Assembly (NCBI GenBank): GCA_026709225.1
Contig: JAPOTJ010000065.1
Span: 17,716 to 81,715, forward strand
Direction of reading: 5' to 3'
DNA length: 64,000 bases
DNA from: Gammaproteobacteria bacterium
GTDB taxonomy: Bacteria > Pseudomonadota > Gammaproteobacteria > Pseudomonadales > Azotimanducaceae
The stretch's first letter is position 1, and every line of letters begins with the position of its first letter. This document shows, piece by piece, positions 16,148-24,868 of the stretch. The position numbers were made by a program, and so were the translations under genes. The notes under the pieces are model-generated. The model was given only the letters and a program-made list of their open reading frames with translations. It searched no databases and had not been told where the DNA came from.

Positions 16148-18910
16148 TTAGAACTTCATCTTCACGCCAATCGCGAAGCGGCGGCCATGATTGTACAACC
16201 CGATCGGACGGCCTTCGTCCGCCGTATGATTTTCGCGGCTTGCGTACCACTCGATTTCTTCGTCAGTCATATTCAGGACTTGGAACAGGACTTGAATGTC
16301 GTCCGTCACATGATAGCTGGAGTTGAAGTCGAGTGACCCGTAATCGCCTTTGTAGCCGATCAGTCCGCGGCTGACACCAGGCCCGATGCCAAGCTCGTTG
16401 GCTTCCGCCGCTACCGCTCCAATCGTCTGCGCGTTTGACTGCAGGTTCGCTCCGGCCAAGTGGTTCGAGGCGTACTCCGAGCGGAATGTGTAGGACAAGC
16501 GCGCCGCAAGACCGTATCCCTCATAGTAAACCGTCGCGTTCCAGGTATCTTCCGAATGCCCGAAGAACACAGCTTCCCGACCTGCTTCCGTCAGCGCTTC
16601 GGTTGGGTTCACGTCCGCTTCCGAGCTGGTGTAGTTCGCCGTTACGCCGAATCCGTAGGCAATGTCCTGCTGATAGTTGATCTCGAAGCCGTCAAGGGTG
16701 AGGCCTTCGCCGTTGATTGGCCGCTCGATCGTAAACATCGGATTTGTCTCGACCTCATTGCCATCGCCATCAAGCGTCCAATAGAGGCGATTGTCTGTAA
16801 ATGACTCCAAATCGATGTACGAATCGACATCCTTTGTGAACCAGGTGAACGCAAGCACCGAAGAATCATTGAAATACCACTCAGCAGAGAGATCAAATTG
16901 GGTTGAGCGATATGGCTCAAGGTCCGGATTGCCCTCGAACGCAGTGCAGCCTCTGCTGCCGCAGTTGCGCGTCTCAATCGGCGCGATACTCACGTAGTTC
17001 GGGCGAGCCATCACTTCTGCCGCGGCAAAGCGCAGCACCACGTCTTCAATACCCTCGTAGGCGAGGTTGAAGCTTGGCAGAATGTCGGTGTAGTCGTTTT
17101 CTGTGATCGCAGGCCGAATCGCGCCACGTCGCTCCGCATTGAAGTTGCGACCCGTATATCGAGAGGCCTCTGCATCAGTGCTCGTGCTCACCCAGCGCAG
17201 TCCGATGTTGCCGCGGAAGTCGCCAGTTTCGAAGTTGCCTTGCACATAGGCGCTGGTCACTTCCTCGGTCACGCTGTAGCGGTCGTTCGGGTCGTTCCAC
17301 GAGGAATTTCCGGTGCCTTCGGCTTCGGGGATGCCGTTTTGCCATGCCTCTAGCGCAGCGATATCGAAGTACCACATTTGCGTCGGCACGTTACCGACCT
17401 CAAAATCAGTCACCCGACCGCCAGTGGTGAACTGCGCCAAGGTACCTTCTTCGACGAAATCTCGCTTCACGCGGCTTGCGCCCTTGTTGTAGTCGCGGAA
17501 TTTGATGCCCGCTTCGACGCTCGAAAAGAAAGCGTTGTTTAGCATGAACTCAGCATCGGCCTGCACGAATGTCGCATCGGAATCGTTGCGGATGGTGTTG
17601 ATGTGAGAGTAGTAGAACCGATAGTCGTCAGGCGTGAGGCCAGCATCGACCGTGTGTTCCATGATGCCGGAGGACATATCGAAACTCAGCGTTGACGGCG
17701 CGGAGAACTGACCAGCCTTATCAATCGTCATGCCGTCGGCAAAACTGTGGCCTGCTTGCACTGTCACCGTGTAGTTGTCTCGGTCTAGCGTCGCTTCTAG
17801 GTTAAAGGCAGTGGTTTCAACCTCATCTGAGTAGATGCCTGTGTCATACACGCTCGAGCCCCAGTTGACATTGGCGCAGCATTCGATAAAGTCGCCTGAA
17901 ACTGCAGTACCGTCTATACCCGTCACAAAATTATGCGGACGACCGAACAGACCTTGAATATTGAAGCCAAATGCGTAGATGCCTTGCGATTCGGTTTCCG
18001 TGACCGAGTTCAATGCCGAGAGGGTGATATTTAGATCGTCGCGTGGCGCAAACTGTAGGGTGACGAAAGGCGTGCTCAGTTTGCGGTCGGCATCATAGCG
18101 ATTTGCGCCGACTCGGGCTGGCATACGGTGTCTTTCACCATCGCCGTTGTAGTCAATAAGCGCAAAGTAGCCAGCCGTGTTGCGCTTGGAGTCCATGAGC
18201 GTTGCGCTATCTCTGTAGACGTAGGCGACGTTGACGCCAAACGTTTCAGCATCGTTCTTCCAGTTGTACAAGCCGGAGATGTGCGGCTGATTTTCATCAG
18301 CGTTCTCGAAATGGAATAGTCTCGCTGAAACGGCACCCGAATTGGCGTCGGCATCGAGCGGCTTGCGCGTTCTGACAATCACAGTGCCACCCATGGAGCC
18401 TTCGTCGATACTCGCCTCCGGCGACTTGTAGATCTCTAGCGTGTCAACAATCTCGGTCGGCAGCAGGTAGTAGTTAAAGCTTCGGTCGCGGAGTTCGGTG
18501 CGCCTGTTGCTCGCAGTGCCCGTTGCAATCTGCTGACCATTGAGCAGCGCCAAGTTCAGGTGCGACGGCGTGCCGCGAATACTGATGCGAACCCCCTCGC
18601 CATCGCGCTCGTCCTTCTCGACTTGCACGCCGGTGACGCGCTGCAAGGCGTCGGCGACATTCACGTCGGGGAATTGACCGATGTCTTCGGCTGACACCGC
18701 ATCAACAATGGCGTCCGCGTCTCGTTTGATAGCGATGTTCCGCTTCAGCGAGTCGCGGTAGCCGACGACGACAATCTCTTCAACGACTTCGGCTTCATCG
18801 TCTGTGTCGGACTCTTGCGCCTGTGCCACAAGCGCCAAGCTCGAAGCCGCCAGTAAGAAGGTGACCTTTGACAGGGTCATTGATTCACTCCATCCTCTGA
18901 TCTGTTTCAT
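16148..18910 (-). CDS. TonB-dependent outer-membrane receptor, TIGR01782 type
   Basis: 920 residues. Signal peptide MTLSKVTFLLAASSLALVAQAQ begins at residue 11; the first ATG (18910) has the better ribosome-binding site (GGAGGAG). A TonB-box-like VVEEIVVVGYRDSL precedes the plug domain (SAEDIGQFPDVNVADALQR, GVRISIRGTPSHLN, EIYKSPEASIDEGSMGGTV). The barrel ends with HGRRFAIGVKMKF, with the terminal phenylalanine needed for outer-membrane insertion. TIGR01782 receptors of Xanthomonas, Caulobacter and Alteromonadales take up plant and chitin or peptidoglycan sugars. It is divergent from the sugar kinase gene, and the shared region carries NagQ-like half-sites, so GlcNAc/MurNAc-containing oligosaccharides are the likely cargo. 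Confidence 0.88.
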   Translation of the reverse strand: MKQIRGWSESMTLSKVTFLLAASSLALVAQAQESDTDDEAEVVEEIVVVGYRDSLKRNIAIKRDADAIVDAVSAEDIGQFPDVNVADALQRVTGVQVEKDERDGEGVRISIRGTPSHLNLALLNGQQIATGTASNRRTELRDRSFNYYLLPTEIVDTLEIYKSPEASIDEGSMGGTVIVRTRKPLDADANSGAVSARLFHFENADENQPHISGLYNWKNDAETFGVNVAYVYRDSATLMDSKRNTAGYFALIDYNGDGERHRMPARVGANRYDADRKLSTPFVTLQFAPRDDLNITLSALNSVTETESQGIYAFGFNIQGLFGRPHNFVTGIDGTAVSGDFIECCANVNWGSSVYDTGIYSDEVETTAFNLEATLDRDNYTVTVQAGHSFADGMTIDKAGQFSAPSTLSFDMSSGIMEHTVDAGLTPDDYRFYYSHINTIRNDSDATFVQADAEFMLNNAFFSSVEAGIKFRDYNKGASRVKRDFVEEGTLAQFTTGGRVTDFEVGNVPTQMWYFDIAALEAWQNGIPEAEGTGNSSWNDPNDRYSVTEEVTSAYVQGNFETGDFRGNIGLRWVSTSTDAEASRYTGRNFNAERRGAIRPAITENDYTDILPSFNLAYEGIEDVVLRFAAAEVMARPNYVSIAPIETRNCGSRGCTAFEGNPDLEPYRSTQFDLSAEWYFNDSSVLAFTWFTKDVDSYIDLESFTDNRLYWTLDGDGNEVETNPMFTIERPINGEGLTLDGFEINYQQDIAYGFGVTANYTSSEADVNPTEALTEAGREAVFFGHSEDTWNATVYYEGYGLAARLSYTFRSEYASNHLAGANLQSNAQTIGAVAAEANELGIGPGVSRGLIGYKGDYGSLDFNSSYHVTDDIQVLFQVLNMTDEEIEWYASRENHTADEGRPIGLYNHGRRFAIGVKMKF

Positions 18911-18971
18911 TCCTCTCCTCCGGTTTGTCTATGATGTGAACTTTCGCGCAAAATCAGGACGCGCTCCGTTG

Positions 18972-19024
18972 TATTGGTCTTTATACACGTTTTACTTTGG
19001 TTTGACAAAACCATATGACCAATA
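18972..19024. promoter_or_regulatory. candidate NagQ/GntR operator region between TonB receptor and sugar kinase genes
   Basis: TATTGGTCT (18972-18980) is identical to one arm of the palindrome in front of murQ (23856-23868), and TGACCAATA (19016-19024) is its inverted counterpart with one mismatch. Between them lies a perfect inverted repeat, TGGTTT-gaca-AAACCA (18998-19013). GntR/HutC regulators of the nag regulon bind TGGT...ACCA sites. It would allow co-regulation of import and phosphorylation with the nagA-murQ operon. Confidence 0.5.
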
Positions 19025-19122
19025 TAGCATCAATGTGCGTCGTGAAGCGCCAAAAGACAGGCTCAAGATACGCTCAAAACTCGGTCACAGACAGCGACGC
19101 GGGAACAAGCAAACATCCACTC

Positions 19123-19980
19123 ATGCAGTATTTTCTTGGCATTGACGCTGGCGGCAGCCATTCACGGGCGCGGCTCACGAACCGTGACGGCAGCGTGCTT
19201 GGCGAAGGCATATCCGGCCCGGCGAATGCACGCATTGGACTTGATAGTCTTCGCGCGGTACTGATGTCCGTCACCTGCGAAGCGATGGCCGCGGCCGGAC
19301 TTGAAAAACGCCATCTGCCACTGATTACCGCGGGCATGGGCATCGCAGGCATCTCTCGGCCGGGTATGCCCGAAGCGGTCGCCGAACTTGAATTCCCCTT
19401 TCATGCTGTGCATCTCGAATCCGATGCGGCTATTGCCAACCTGGGCGCACATCTCGGCGAGGACGGCGCAACGCTCGTGCTCGGCACCGGCAGCGTCGGC
19501 TACATCAAGGTCGGCGATACCACAATCACCATCGGCGGCTACGGCTTTCCAATCTCCGACGAAGGCAGCGGCGCGGCGCTCGGCTTGAGCGCCATGCGGC
19601 ACGCCTTGCGCGCCCTTGATGGCCGAACGAAACCCACAGCCTTGAGCGCAGCGGTGACTGAGCGATTCGACCACGACACCGGGCGCGCGATCACATGGAT
19701 GGACGAAGCAACGCCTAGGGACTACGCGTCGTTCGCGCCCATGATCATGGACTACGCCGAGAAAAACGACGAGATTGCCCGTTCGATCGTCGAGGATGCC
19801 GTCAAGCATGTCGAGCAGTTCATCGAAACGATTTTCGAGAAAGGCGCGCCGAGATGCGCCTTGGCCGGCGGATTGTCGCAGCGACTACGGCCGTGGCTTC
19901 GAGAGCGCACTGCGGCGAAGCTGACCGACGCGAAAGGCGACTCGCGCGATGGCGCGCTGATCTTGGCACGCGGCGAATGA
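19123..19980 (+). CDS. BadF/BadG/BcrA/BcrD-family amino-sugar kinase (GlcNAc or MurNAc/GlcNAc kinase)
   Basis: 285 residues from ATG 19123 (MQYFLGIDAGGSHSRARL); the frame is open upstream, but this start places the first phosphate loop at the N terminus as in the family. LVLGTGSVGYIKVG near residue 120-133 is the second phosphate motif, GGYGFPISDEGSGAALG near 139-155 the sugar-side loop, and CALAGGLSQRL near 248-258 the adenosine motif. ASKHA-fold kinases of this group phosphorylate GlcNAc, and MurK-type members also MurNAc, at C6. Next to murQ and nagA this is the expected first cytoplasmic step. It ends 5 bp from the stop of convergent nagA. Confidence 0.82.
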   Translation: MQYFLGIDAGGSHSRARLTNRDGSVLGEGISGPANARIGLDSLRAVLMSVTCEAMAAAGLEKRHLPLITAGMGIAGISRPGMPEAVAELEFPFHAVHLESDAAIANLGAHLGEDGATLVLGTGSVGYIKVGDTTITIGGYGFPISDEGSGAALGLSAMRHALRALDGRTKPTALSAAVTERFDHDTGRAITWMDEATPRDYASFAPMIMDYAEKNDEIARSIVEDAVKHVEQFIETIFEKGAPRCALAGGLSQRLRPWLRERTAAKLTDAKGDSRDGALILARGE

Positions 19981-19985
19981 GGCGA

Positions 19986-21125
19986 CTAGGCTTCGATCCC
20001 ACCCATCCAGACTTGGCGGATTTCGAATTCGCTTGAGACTCGCAACAAATCAGCCACGTGGCCGGGCGCGATCGCACCCACTTCGGAGTCGATGCCAAGA
20101 AACGAACACGGCATGTGGCTCGCCATGCGAGATGCCTCTTCGATGCCGAGATCAAGCATTGCCATGGCGTTGCGCAGCGCTTGGATCATAGACAGGGCGG
20201 CGCCCGCAAGCGTGCCATCTTCAGAGAGGCACGCGCCGCCAACGAACCTGATTCGTTGATCGCCGAGGTAAAAATGATCTGCATCCGCGCCGACGACCGG
20301 CATGGCATCCGTCACTAGCATGAGCTTTTTATCAGTCTTTGCGCGATGCGCGAGGCGCAGCATCGCGGGATGCACATGCTTGCCATCGATAATGACTCCG
20401 CACCAAGCGCTTGACTCCAACGCGGCGGCAACGACGCCAGGACTGCGGGAGAGCATGGAGGGCATGGCGTTAAAAAGGTGTGTGAACCCGGACGCGCCGG
20501 AGTCAAGGGCATTCAAGGTCTCATCATAGGTCGCTTGAGTATGACCAATGCAGACCTTGACACCGCGCTCCACCAGCTGCGAGATCTGATCAAGATAGGC
20601 GCACTCCGGCGCGAGCGTCACTACGACTTGCGCGTGTTTGGCTGAAGTCAGGATAGCAACTGCCTCGTCCGAAAGCCGGCGCAATTTGCGCGCATCGTGG
20701 ATGCCTCTCTTCTCGACGTTCAGAAACGGGCCTTCGATGTGCACGCCTGCAATCCCGGGCGTGCCTCGCTCGACAGCCGCATCGATGGCTAGAACAGCCT
20801 GTTCGACCTTGTCAAGATCATCGCTGATCAGGGTCGGCAGCAGTCGAGTCGTGCCGAACGCACGATGCGCCTTGGCAATCTTGATCGCCGTCGCCGCGCT
20901 CGGCTCGTCATTGAAAAGCACACCGTCGCCGCCGTTGACCTGCACGTCCACAAAGCCGGGCAAGAGATAGTCGCCTTCAAGGTCAATGATCTCGCTACGA
21001 GAGCGCTCGGCCGCCTCGGAGCACTGTACGTTGACGATGCGTCCGTCGCACACCTCCACCGCGCCATTCTCAAGAATCCCGCTTGACGTGACGATGCGTC
21101 CGTTCCTAAAAACACGCCCTCCCAT
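19986..21125 (-). CDS. nagA: N-acetylglucosamine-6-phosphate deacetylase
   Basis: 379 residues, the usual length. Metal and substrate motifs of the amidohydrolase superfamily are in place: LPGFVDVQVNGGDGV near residue 55-69 (the Q replaces the first H, as is normal in NagA), HIEGPFLN with the metal-binding E near 127-134, CIGHTQATYDE near 193-203, FTHLFNAM near 214-221, and LVTDAMPVVG with the catalytic D near 273-282. It converts GlcNAc-6-P to GlcN-6-P and acetate in the cytoplasm. Last gene of murQ-nagQ-nagB-nagA, 9 bp after the SIS-domain gene. Confidence 0.93.
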   Translation of the reverse strand: MGGRVFRNGRIVTSSGILENGAVEVCDGRIVNVQCSEAAERSRSEIIDLEGDYLLPGFVDVQVNGGDGVLFNDEPSAATAIKIAKAHRAFGTTRLLPTLISDDLDKVEQAVLAIDAAVERGTPGIAGVHIEGPFLNVEKRGIHDARKLRRLSDEAVAILTSAKHAQVVVTLAPECAYLDQISQLVERGVKVCIGHTQATYDETLNALDSGASGFTHLFNAMPSMLSRSPGVVAAALESSAWCGVIIDGKHVHPAMLRLAHRAKTDKKLMLVTDAMPVVGADADHFYLGDQRIRFVGGACLSEDGTLAGAALSMIQALRNAMAMLDLGIEEASRMASHMPCSFLGIDSEVGAIAPGHVADLLRVSSEFEIRQVWMGGIEA

Positions 21126-21134
21126 GCGCGCCTC

Positions 21135-22205
21135 TTACAGCGTCCGCGTCACTTTGCTGAGATTTCTCGGGCGATCTGGGTCGAGACCTCGTTCGAGCGC
21201 GAGCGCATTGGCGAACTTGTAGAAGGCTTGCAAGAAGATAAGCGGCTGCAAGTCAGTGCAGGCCGCGCGCGGCATCGGTAGGCAGATGGCGTCTTTCACG
21301 GCATCGCCCGCCACCAGCACATTGGCGCCGCATTCGAGCAGGTCCGCGGACACCTCATCAATACTTTGTTGAGTGGCATCAAAGGTCGAGATGGCAATGA
21401 CCGGAAAGCCCTCGTCAATCATCGACAAGGGGCCGTGGCGAACTTCTGCGGCACTGAAGCCCTCGGCATGAATCGTGCTGGTTTCCTTGAGTTTCAGCGC
21501 CGCTTCCTGCGCGCTCGCAAAACCAATGCCTCGGCTTAGCACCACTGCTTGGCGCGCTCCGCGCATCGGCGCACAGGCATGGGACCAGTCGTGCGACCAC
21601 GCTTCGGCGAGCGTCGAGGGCAGGCGAGCAAAGGCTTCTCGCGCGCGCGAATCACCTCTCCACTCGGCGCAGAGATGATAGATGGCAGACATGGTGCCAA
21701 TGCAGGACTTGGTGGCGGGAACACTGACCTCCGCACCGACATTGATCGGCAGCACATCGTCCGCAAGGCCGGCGAGCGGGCTCGCTTCGTCGTTGACGAC
21801 GGCGAGCACGTGTGCACCGCCCGCTTTCGCCGCCTCGCACGCGCTCAAGATATCCGGGCTTCGTCCGGATTGGGAAATGGCGATGAATGCGGCGCCTTGG
21901 AGATGGGTCTTGGCGGCATACACCGAGGCCACCGAGGGCGCGAACGAGCAGCAAGCCAGCCCCATTCTCGTTTCAAAAAGATATTTCGCATAGGTCGCTG
22001 CATGGTCAGAACTGCCGCGCGCGCAGGTGACGACGAACTTGGGTGAAATACGCTTGAGCTTTTGCGCGATACGCTCGAGGCGTGCGGCATTGCGCAGCTG
22101 CTGTCCGATTCGTTCGGGAATTTCGGCGGTTTCCTGATACATCTTGGTGGCTGAGACATCGGCTTTCGCAGAGGAAAGGCTGTCGGGTGCGAGATTCGTC
22201 TTCAT
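21135..22205 (-). CDS. nagB-II: SIS-domain glucosamine-6-phosphate deaminase (NagB-II type)
   Basis: 356 residues with two SIS domains: TCARGSSDHAATYAKYLFE near residue 60-78 and FIAISQSGRSPDILSACEAA near 105-124 in the first, VLSRGIGFASAQEAALKLKE near 222-241 and EVRHGPLSMIDEGFPVIAIS near 252-271 in the second. It resembles the isomerase half of GlmS without the glutaminase domain. In NagQ-type regulons this protein deaminates GlcN-6-P to fructose-6-P, replacing NagB. Its start overlaps the nagQ stop by 4 bp. Confidence 0.88.
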   Translation of the reverse strand: MKTNLAPDSLSSAKADVSATKMYQETAEIPERIGQQLRNAARLERIAQKLKRISPKFVVTCARGSSDHAATYAKYLFETRMGLACCSFAPSVASVYAAKTHLQGAAFIAISQSGRSPDILSACEAAKAGGAHVLAVVNDEASPLAGLADDVLPINVGAEVSVPATKSCIGTMSAIYHLCAEWRGDSRAREAFARLPSTLAEAWSHDWSHACAPMRGARQAVVLSRGIGFASAQEAALKLKETSTIHAEGFSAAEVRHGPLSMIDEGFPVIAISTFDATQQSIDEVSADLLECGANVLVAGDAVKDAICLPMPRAACTDLQPLIFLQAFYKFANALALERGLDPDRPRNLSKVTRTL

Positions 22206-22921
22206 CGTATGTCCGTGACAAATTCATAGCGATCACCGCGATATGCCGAGCGCGTGAACTCAATCGGGGTGCCGTCGTCGAGCCAAGTCACGCGCTCGAT
22301 GCGCAACACTTCGCTGTTCTCCTGGATCGATAGAAGTCCTGCCTCGGTCGGCGAAGCGAGCGACGCGCGCACTGTCTGACGCCCGCGCTGCGGCCTGTTG
22401 CCTTGAGTCTCAAGCGCCGCGTAGAGCGAATCTCCAATCTCTTCGATGGGCGGCAGGTGCGCCTTGGCGACGACGGCATGTTCAATCGCAAGCGGATCGC
22501 CGCCTGAGAGCCGCACGCGACCAAGCCGAGCGACCATTGACGAGGCGGACACATGCAGTTTCGCCGCTTCCTCCCGCGTTGGATTGGCGTAGTTCTTGAC
22601 CAGCCAGATCGAGCCGGGCGCTTCGCCGCGCGCCTTGGTATCTTCCGTGAATCCGCCAAGATAGGTGGCTGGCATTTCAATGCGCTCGGCAACGAATGTG
22701 CCCGACCCCTGCTTGCGCCGCAGCAATCCTTCGTCAATGAGTTGATCGACGGCTTTGCGGATGGTCACGCGCGAAGCGCCGGTGAGATCGCAGAGATCCC
22801 GTTCGGAGGGAAGCGCATCTCCTGTCGCGATGTCGCCGTCGCGAATCTGGGTACGGATGGTCTTTGCGATTTGAATATATTTCGGCGTGCTGCTGTTCTT
22901 GACGGTGGAAAGATCAATCAT
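22202..22921 (-). CDS. nagQ: GntR/HutC-family repressor, NagQ-like
   Basis: 239 residues. N-terminal winged helix-turn-helix (KYIQIAKTIRTQIRDGDIAT, ALPSERDLCDLTGASRVTIR and AVDQLIDEGLLRRKQGSGTF) followed by a UTRA effector domain (VARLGRVRLSGGDPLAIEHA and VTWLDDGTPIEFTRSAYRGD). The position inside the mur/nag operon, with 4-bp overlaps on both sides, and the TGGT...ACCA palindrome in front of murQ point to a repressor relieved by an amino-sugar phosphate, as shown for NagQ in related bacteria. The effector is inferred. Confidence 0.85.
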   Translation of the reverse strand: MIDLSTVKNSSTPKYIQIAKTIRTQIRDGDIATGDALPSERDLCDLTGASRVTIRKAVDQLIDEGLLRRKQGSGTFVAERIEMPATYLGGFTEDTKARGEAPGSIWLVKNYANPTREEAAKLHVSASSMVARLGRVRLSGGDPLAIEHAVVAKAHLPPIEEIGDSLYAALETQGNRPQRGRQTVRASLASPTEAGLLSIQENSEVLRIERVTWLDDGTPIEFTRSAYRGDRYEFVTDIR

Positions 22922-23841
22922 TTTGCCGCTCCTTTGGCTGAAAGACGCCCGTTCAATTCATCCATCGCGTCGCGCAGGTTGCCGTCGCAGCGGCCGAGCA
23001 GGCGCATCGCTTCGTCGAGCGCGACGCCGCGCGCATGCAGCGCACCGAGCTTGATACTGTCGTTCGCAGCCGCAAGCGACGCTTCGGCCGCCGCTTTGCC
23101 AACGCCAGCGAGCTGCTCGATGATCTCCACCGCGCGCGCTTTCAGCTTCTGATTGGAAATGACCATGTCCACCATCCGCCCGCGGCAGACACGTCCGCAG
23201 CGAATCATCGTGGCGGTCGAGAACAGGTTCAAGATGACCTTCTGCGCGGTGCCAGCCTTCATGCGCGTGGAGCCGGCAATCACTTCGCTGCCGGTCTCGG
23301 CGCAAATGCCGATCTCAGATGTATCTAGCAGCGGCGACGGGCGATTGTTCGCAATGCCAATGGTCAACGCGCCAGCATCGTTGCCTTGTGCTATGGCGCT
23401 GAGCGTGTAGGGTGTGCGTCCGCTCGCGGCAACGCCAACGAGCACATCATTCGAGGTGATTTCGATGTTGGCCAGATCACGCGCTGCAGCGTCGCGATCA
23501 TCTTCGGCAAGTTCAACGCTGCCGATGAGCGCGTCCTCGCCGCCTGCAAGCGCGTAGGCGACGCGCGCTGCCGACCAGCCGAAAGTCGGGGTAAGTTCGA
23601 TGCCGTCTTGCACGGCGATTCTTCCCGACGTGCCGGCGCCGGCATAGACAAGCCGTCCACCTTGAAGCAAGCGCGCGGCTGTCTCCTCCGCAGCGCGTGC
23701 GATGGCAGCTAATTCCGGGCCGACAGCGGCGATCGCCGACAGCTGGCTGTCGAACATGGCGCTCACGGCGCTCACAGTGGACCAGCGATCAATATCCGCA
23801 AATCGCTCGCTCGCGCTTTCCGTTGGGGTTGCTTGGTTCAT
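22918..23841 (-). CDS. murQ: N-acetylmuramic acid 6-phosphate etherase
   Basis: 307 residues from ATG 23841; a longer frame to 23877 would run across the operator, so the shorter start is chosen. A complete SIS fold of MurQ is visible: YAGAGTSGRIAVQDGIELTP near residue 67-86, VGVAASGRTPYTLSAI near 135-150, IANNRPSPLLD near 162-172, and ETGSEVIAGSTRMKAGTAQK near 181-200. It cleaves the lactyl ether of MurNAc-6-P to give GlcNAc-6-P and D-lactate, the step that feeds peptidoglycan-derived MurNAc into the NagA/NagB path. First gene of the operon. Confidence 0.92.
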   Translation of the reverse strand: MNQATPTESASERFADIDRWSTVSAVSAMFDSQLSAIAAVGPELAAIARAAEETAARLLQGGRLVYAGAGTSGRIAVQDGIELTPTFGWSAARVAYALAGGEDALIGSVELAEDDRDAAARDLANIEITSNDVLVGVAASGRTPYTLSAIAQGNDAGALTIGIANNRPSPLLDTSEIGICAETGSEVIAGSTRMKAGTAQKVILNLFSTATMIRCGRVCRGRMVDMVISNQKLKARAVEIIEQLAGVGKAAAEASLAAANDSIKLGALHARGVALDEAMRLLGRCDGNLRDAMDELNGRLSAKGAAK

Positions 23842-23853
23842 CGCCGGTATTCT

Positions 23854-23871
23854 AATGGTATGAGACCAATA
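23854..23871. promoter_or_regulatory. GntR-type operator in front of murQ
   Basis: TGGT-atgag-ACCA (23856-23868) is a perfect 4-bp-arm palindrome with extended symmetry (AATGGT/ACCAATA), located 15 bp before the murQ start. The arm AGACCAATA is shared with the region upstream of the sugar kinase (18972-18980, on the opposite strand). Fits the TGGT-n-ACCA sites of HutC-type GntR regulators; the cognate regulator is probably the product of the second gene of the operon. Confidence 0.6.
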
Positions 23872-23998
23872 AGCCAACTCTACTCATGCCAACACTGCCA
23901 TCTCGGAGAACTTGACACGCGAATTCGCGACTCAAGTACTGCGCGGCACATCTTGTGATGCCGTATCCTATAGACAGTTCAAGAACAAGGCACTCAAG

Positions 23999-24868
23999 AT
24001 GCGATTCACGTTCATGGAAAGCCTGTGCGATCCAACCCACTACCGGCCCTTGGCAATCGCCGCTGAAGAAGCTGGCTATCACAGCTTCGGCTTCGCCGAC
24101 AGCATCATGTATCCGCGAGACTCGGCCGCCAAATATCCGTATCTCGCAAGCGGCGAGCGCGAATTCATTGGCGCGAGCCCGATGATCGAGCCGTTTGTGC
24201 TTGCCTCCACCCTCGCCGGCGTGACCTCTCGCATCGAATTGGTCACCTTCGTCGCCAAGCTCGCTGTGCGCAATCCGGTGCTCACCGCAAAGACCGTATC
24301 CTCACTCGCTGTCATGTCGGACAATCGTTTTCATTTCGGCGTGGGTTTGAGCCCGTGGCCGGAAGACTTCCTGGTGTGCGATGCCGAGTGGCGCAATCGA
24401 GGCAAGCGTATGGACGAGCAGATCGAAATTTTGCGCGGGCTGTTTTCTGGGGATTTTTTCGAGTACAAAGGCGCCTACTACGAGTTGCCCGCCATCAAGA
24501 TCAATCCAGCGCCGAGCGCACCCGTGCCCATTTATATAGGCGGCCACAGCGAGCCAGCCCTTCGCCGCGCCGCCATTCTCGGCGACGGCTGGATGCACGC
24601 GGGCGGCGACAAGGACGACTTCGCACCGCTTCTTGAGCGACTTAAGCAGCTGCGCGAAGAACACGGCACGGCCGACCGTCCGTTTCGCATCTACGTGATT
24701 TCAATGGGCGCCTTCTCACCGCAAGGCATCGAGCAACTCGAAGCGGCCGGTGTAACCGATGTGATCGTCGGTTTTCGCAATGCCTACGATCCAAGCACGC
24801 AAAGCATGGGCGTGCAGGAAAAAATCGATGCGCTCAGCGGCTATGCGGCGGCGATGATTCAACAGTGA
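23999..24868 (+). CDS. luciferase-like (LLM class) flavin-dependent oxidoreductase
   Basis: 289 residues from ATG 23999 (MRFTFMESLCDPTHYRPLA). The TIM-barrel features of LLM-class F420/FMN-dependent oxidoreductases are present: GFADSIMYPRDSA, IELVTFVAKLAVRNPVLTAK, FHFGVGLSPWPEDFLVC near residue 114-130, RMDEQIEILRGLF near 141-153, and PVPIYIGGHSEPALRRAAIL near 178-197. Substrate unknown. It is divergent from murQ but without an obvious nag connection; it converges with, and overlaps by 10 bp, a flavoprotein gene, so it may belong to the dispersed small-molecule oxidation genes of this window. Confidence 0.8.
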   Translation: MRFTFMESLCDPTHYRPLAIAAEEAGYHSFGFADSIMYPRDSAAKYPYLASGEREFIGASPMIEPFVLASTLAGVTSRIELVTFVAKLAVRNPVLTAKTVSSLAVMSDNRFHFGVGLSPWPEDFLVCDAEWRNRGKRMDEQIEILRGLFSGDFFEYKGAYYELPAIKINPAPSAPVPIYIGGHSEPALRRAAILGDGWMHAGGDKDDFAPLLERLKQLREEHGTADRPFRIYVISMGAFSPQGIEQLEAAGVTDVIVGFRNAYDPSTQSMGVQEKIDALSGYAAAMIQQ

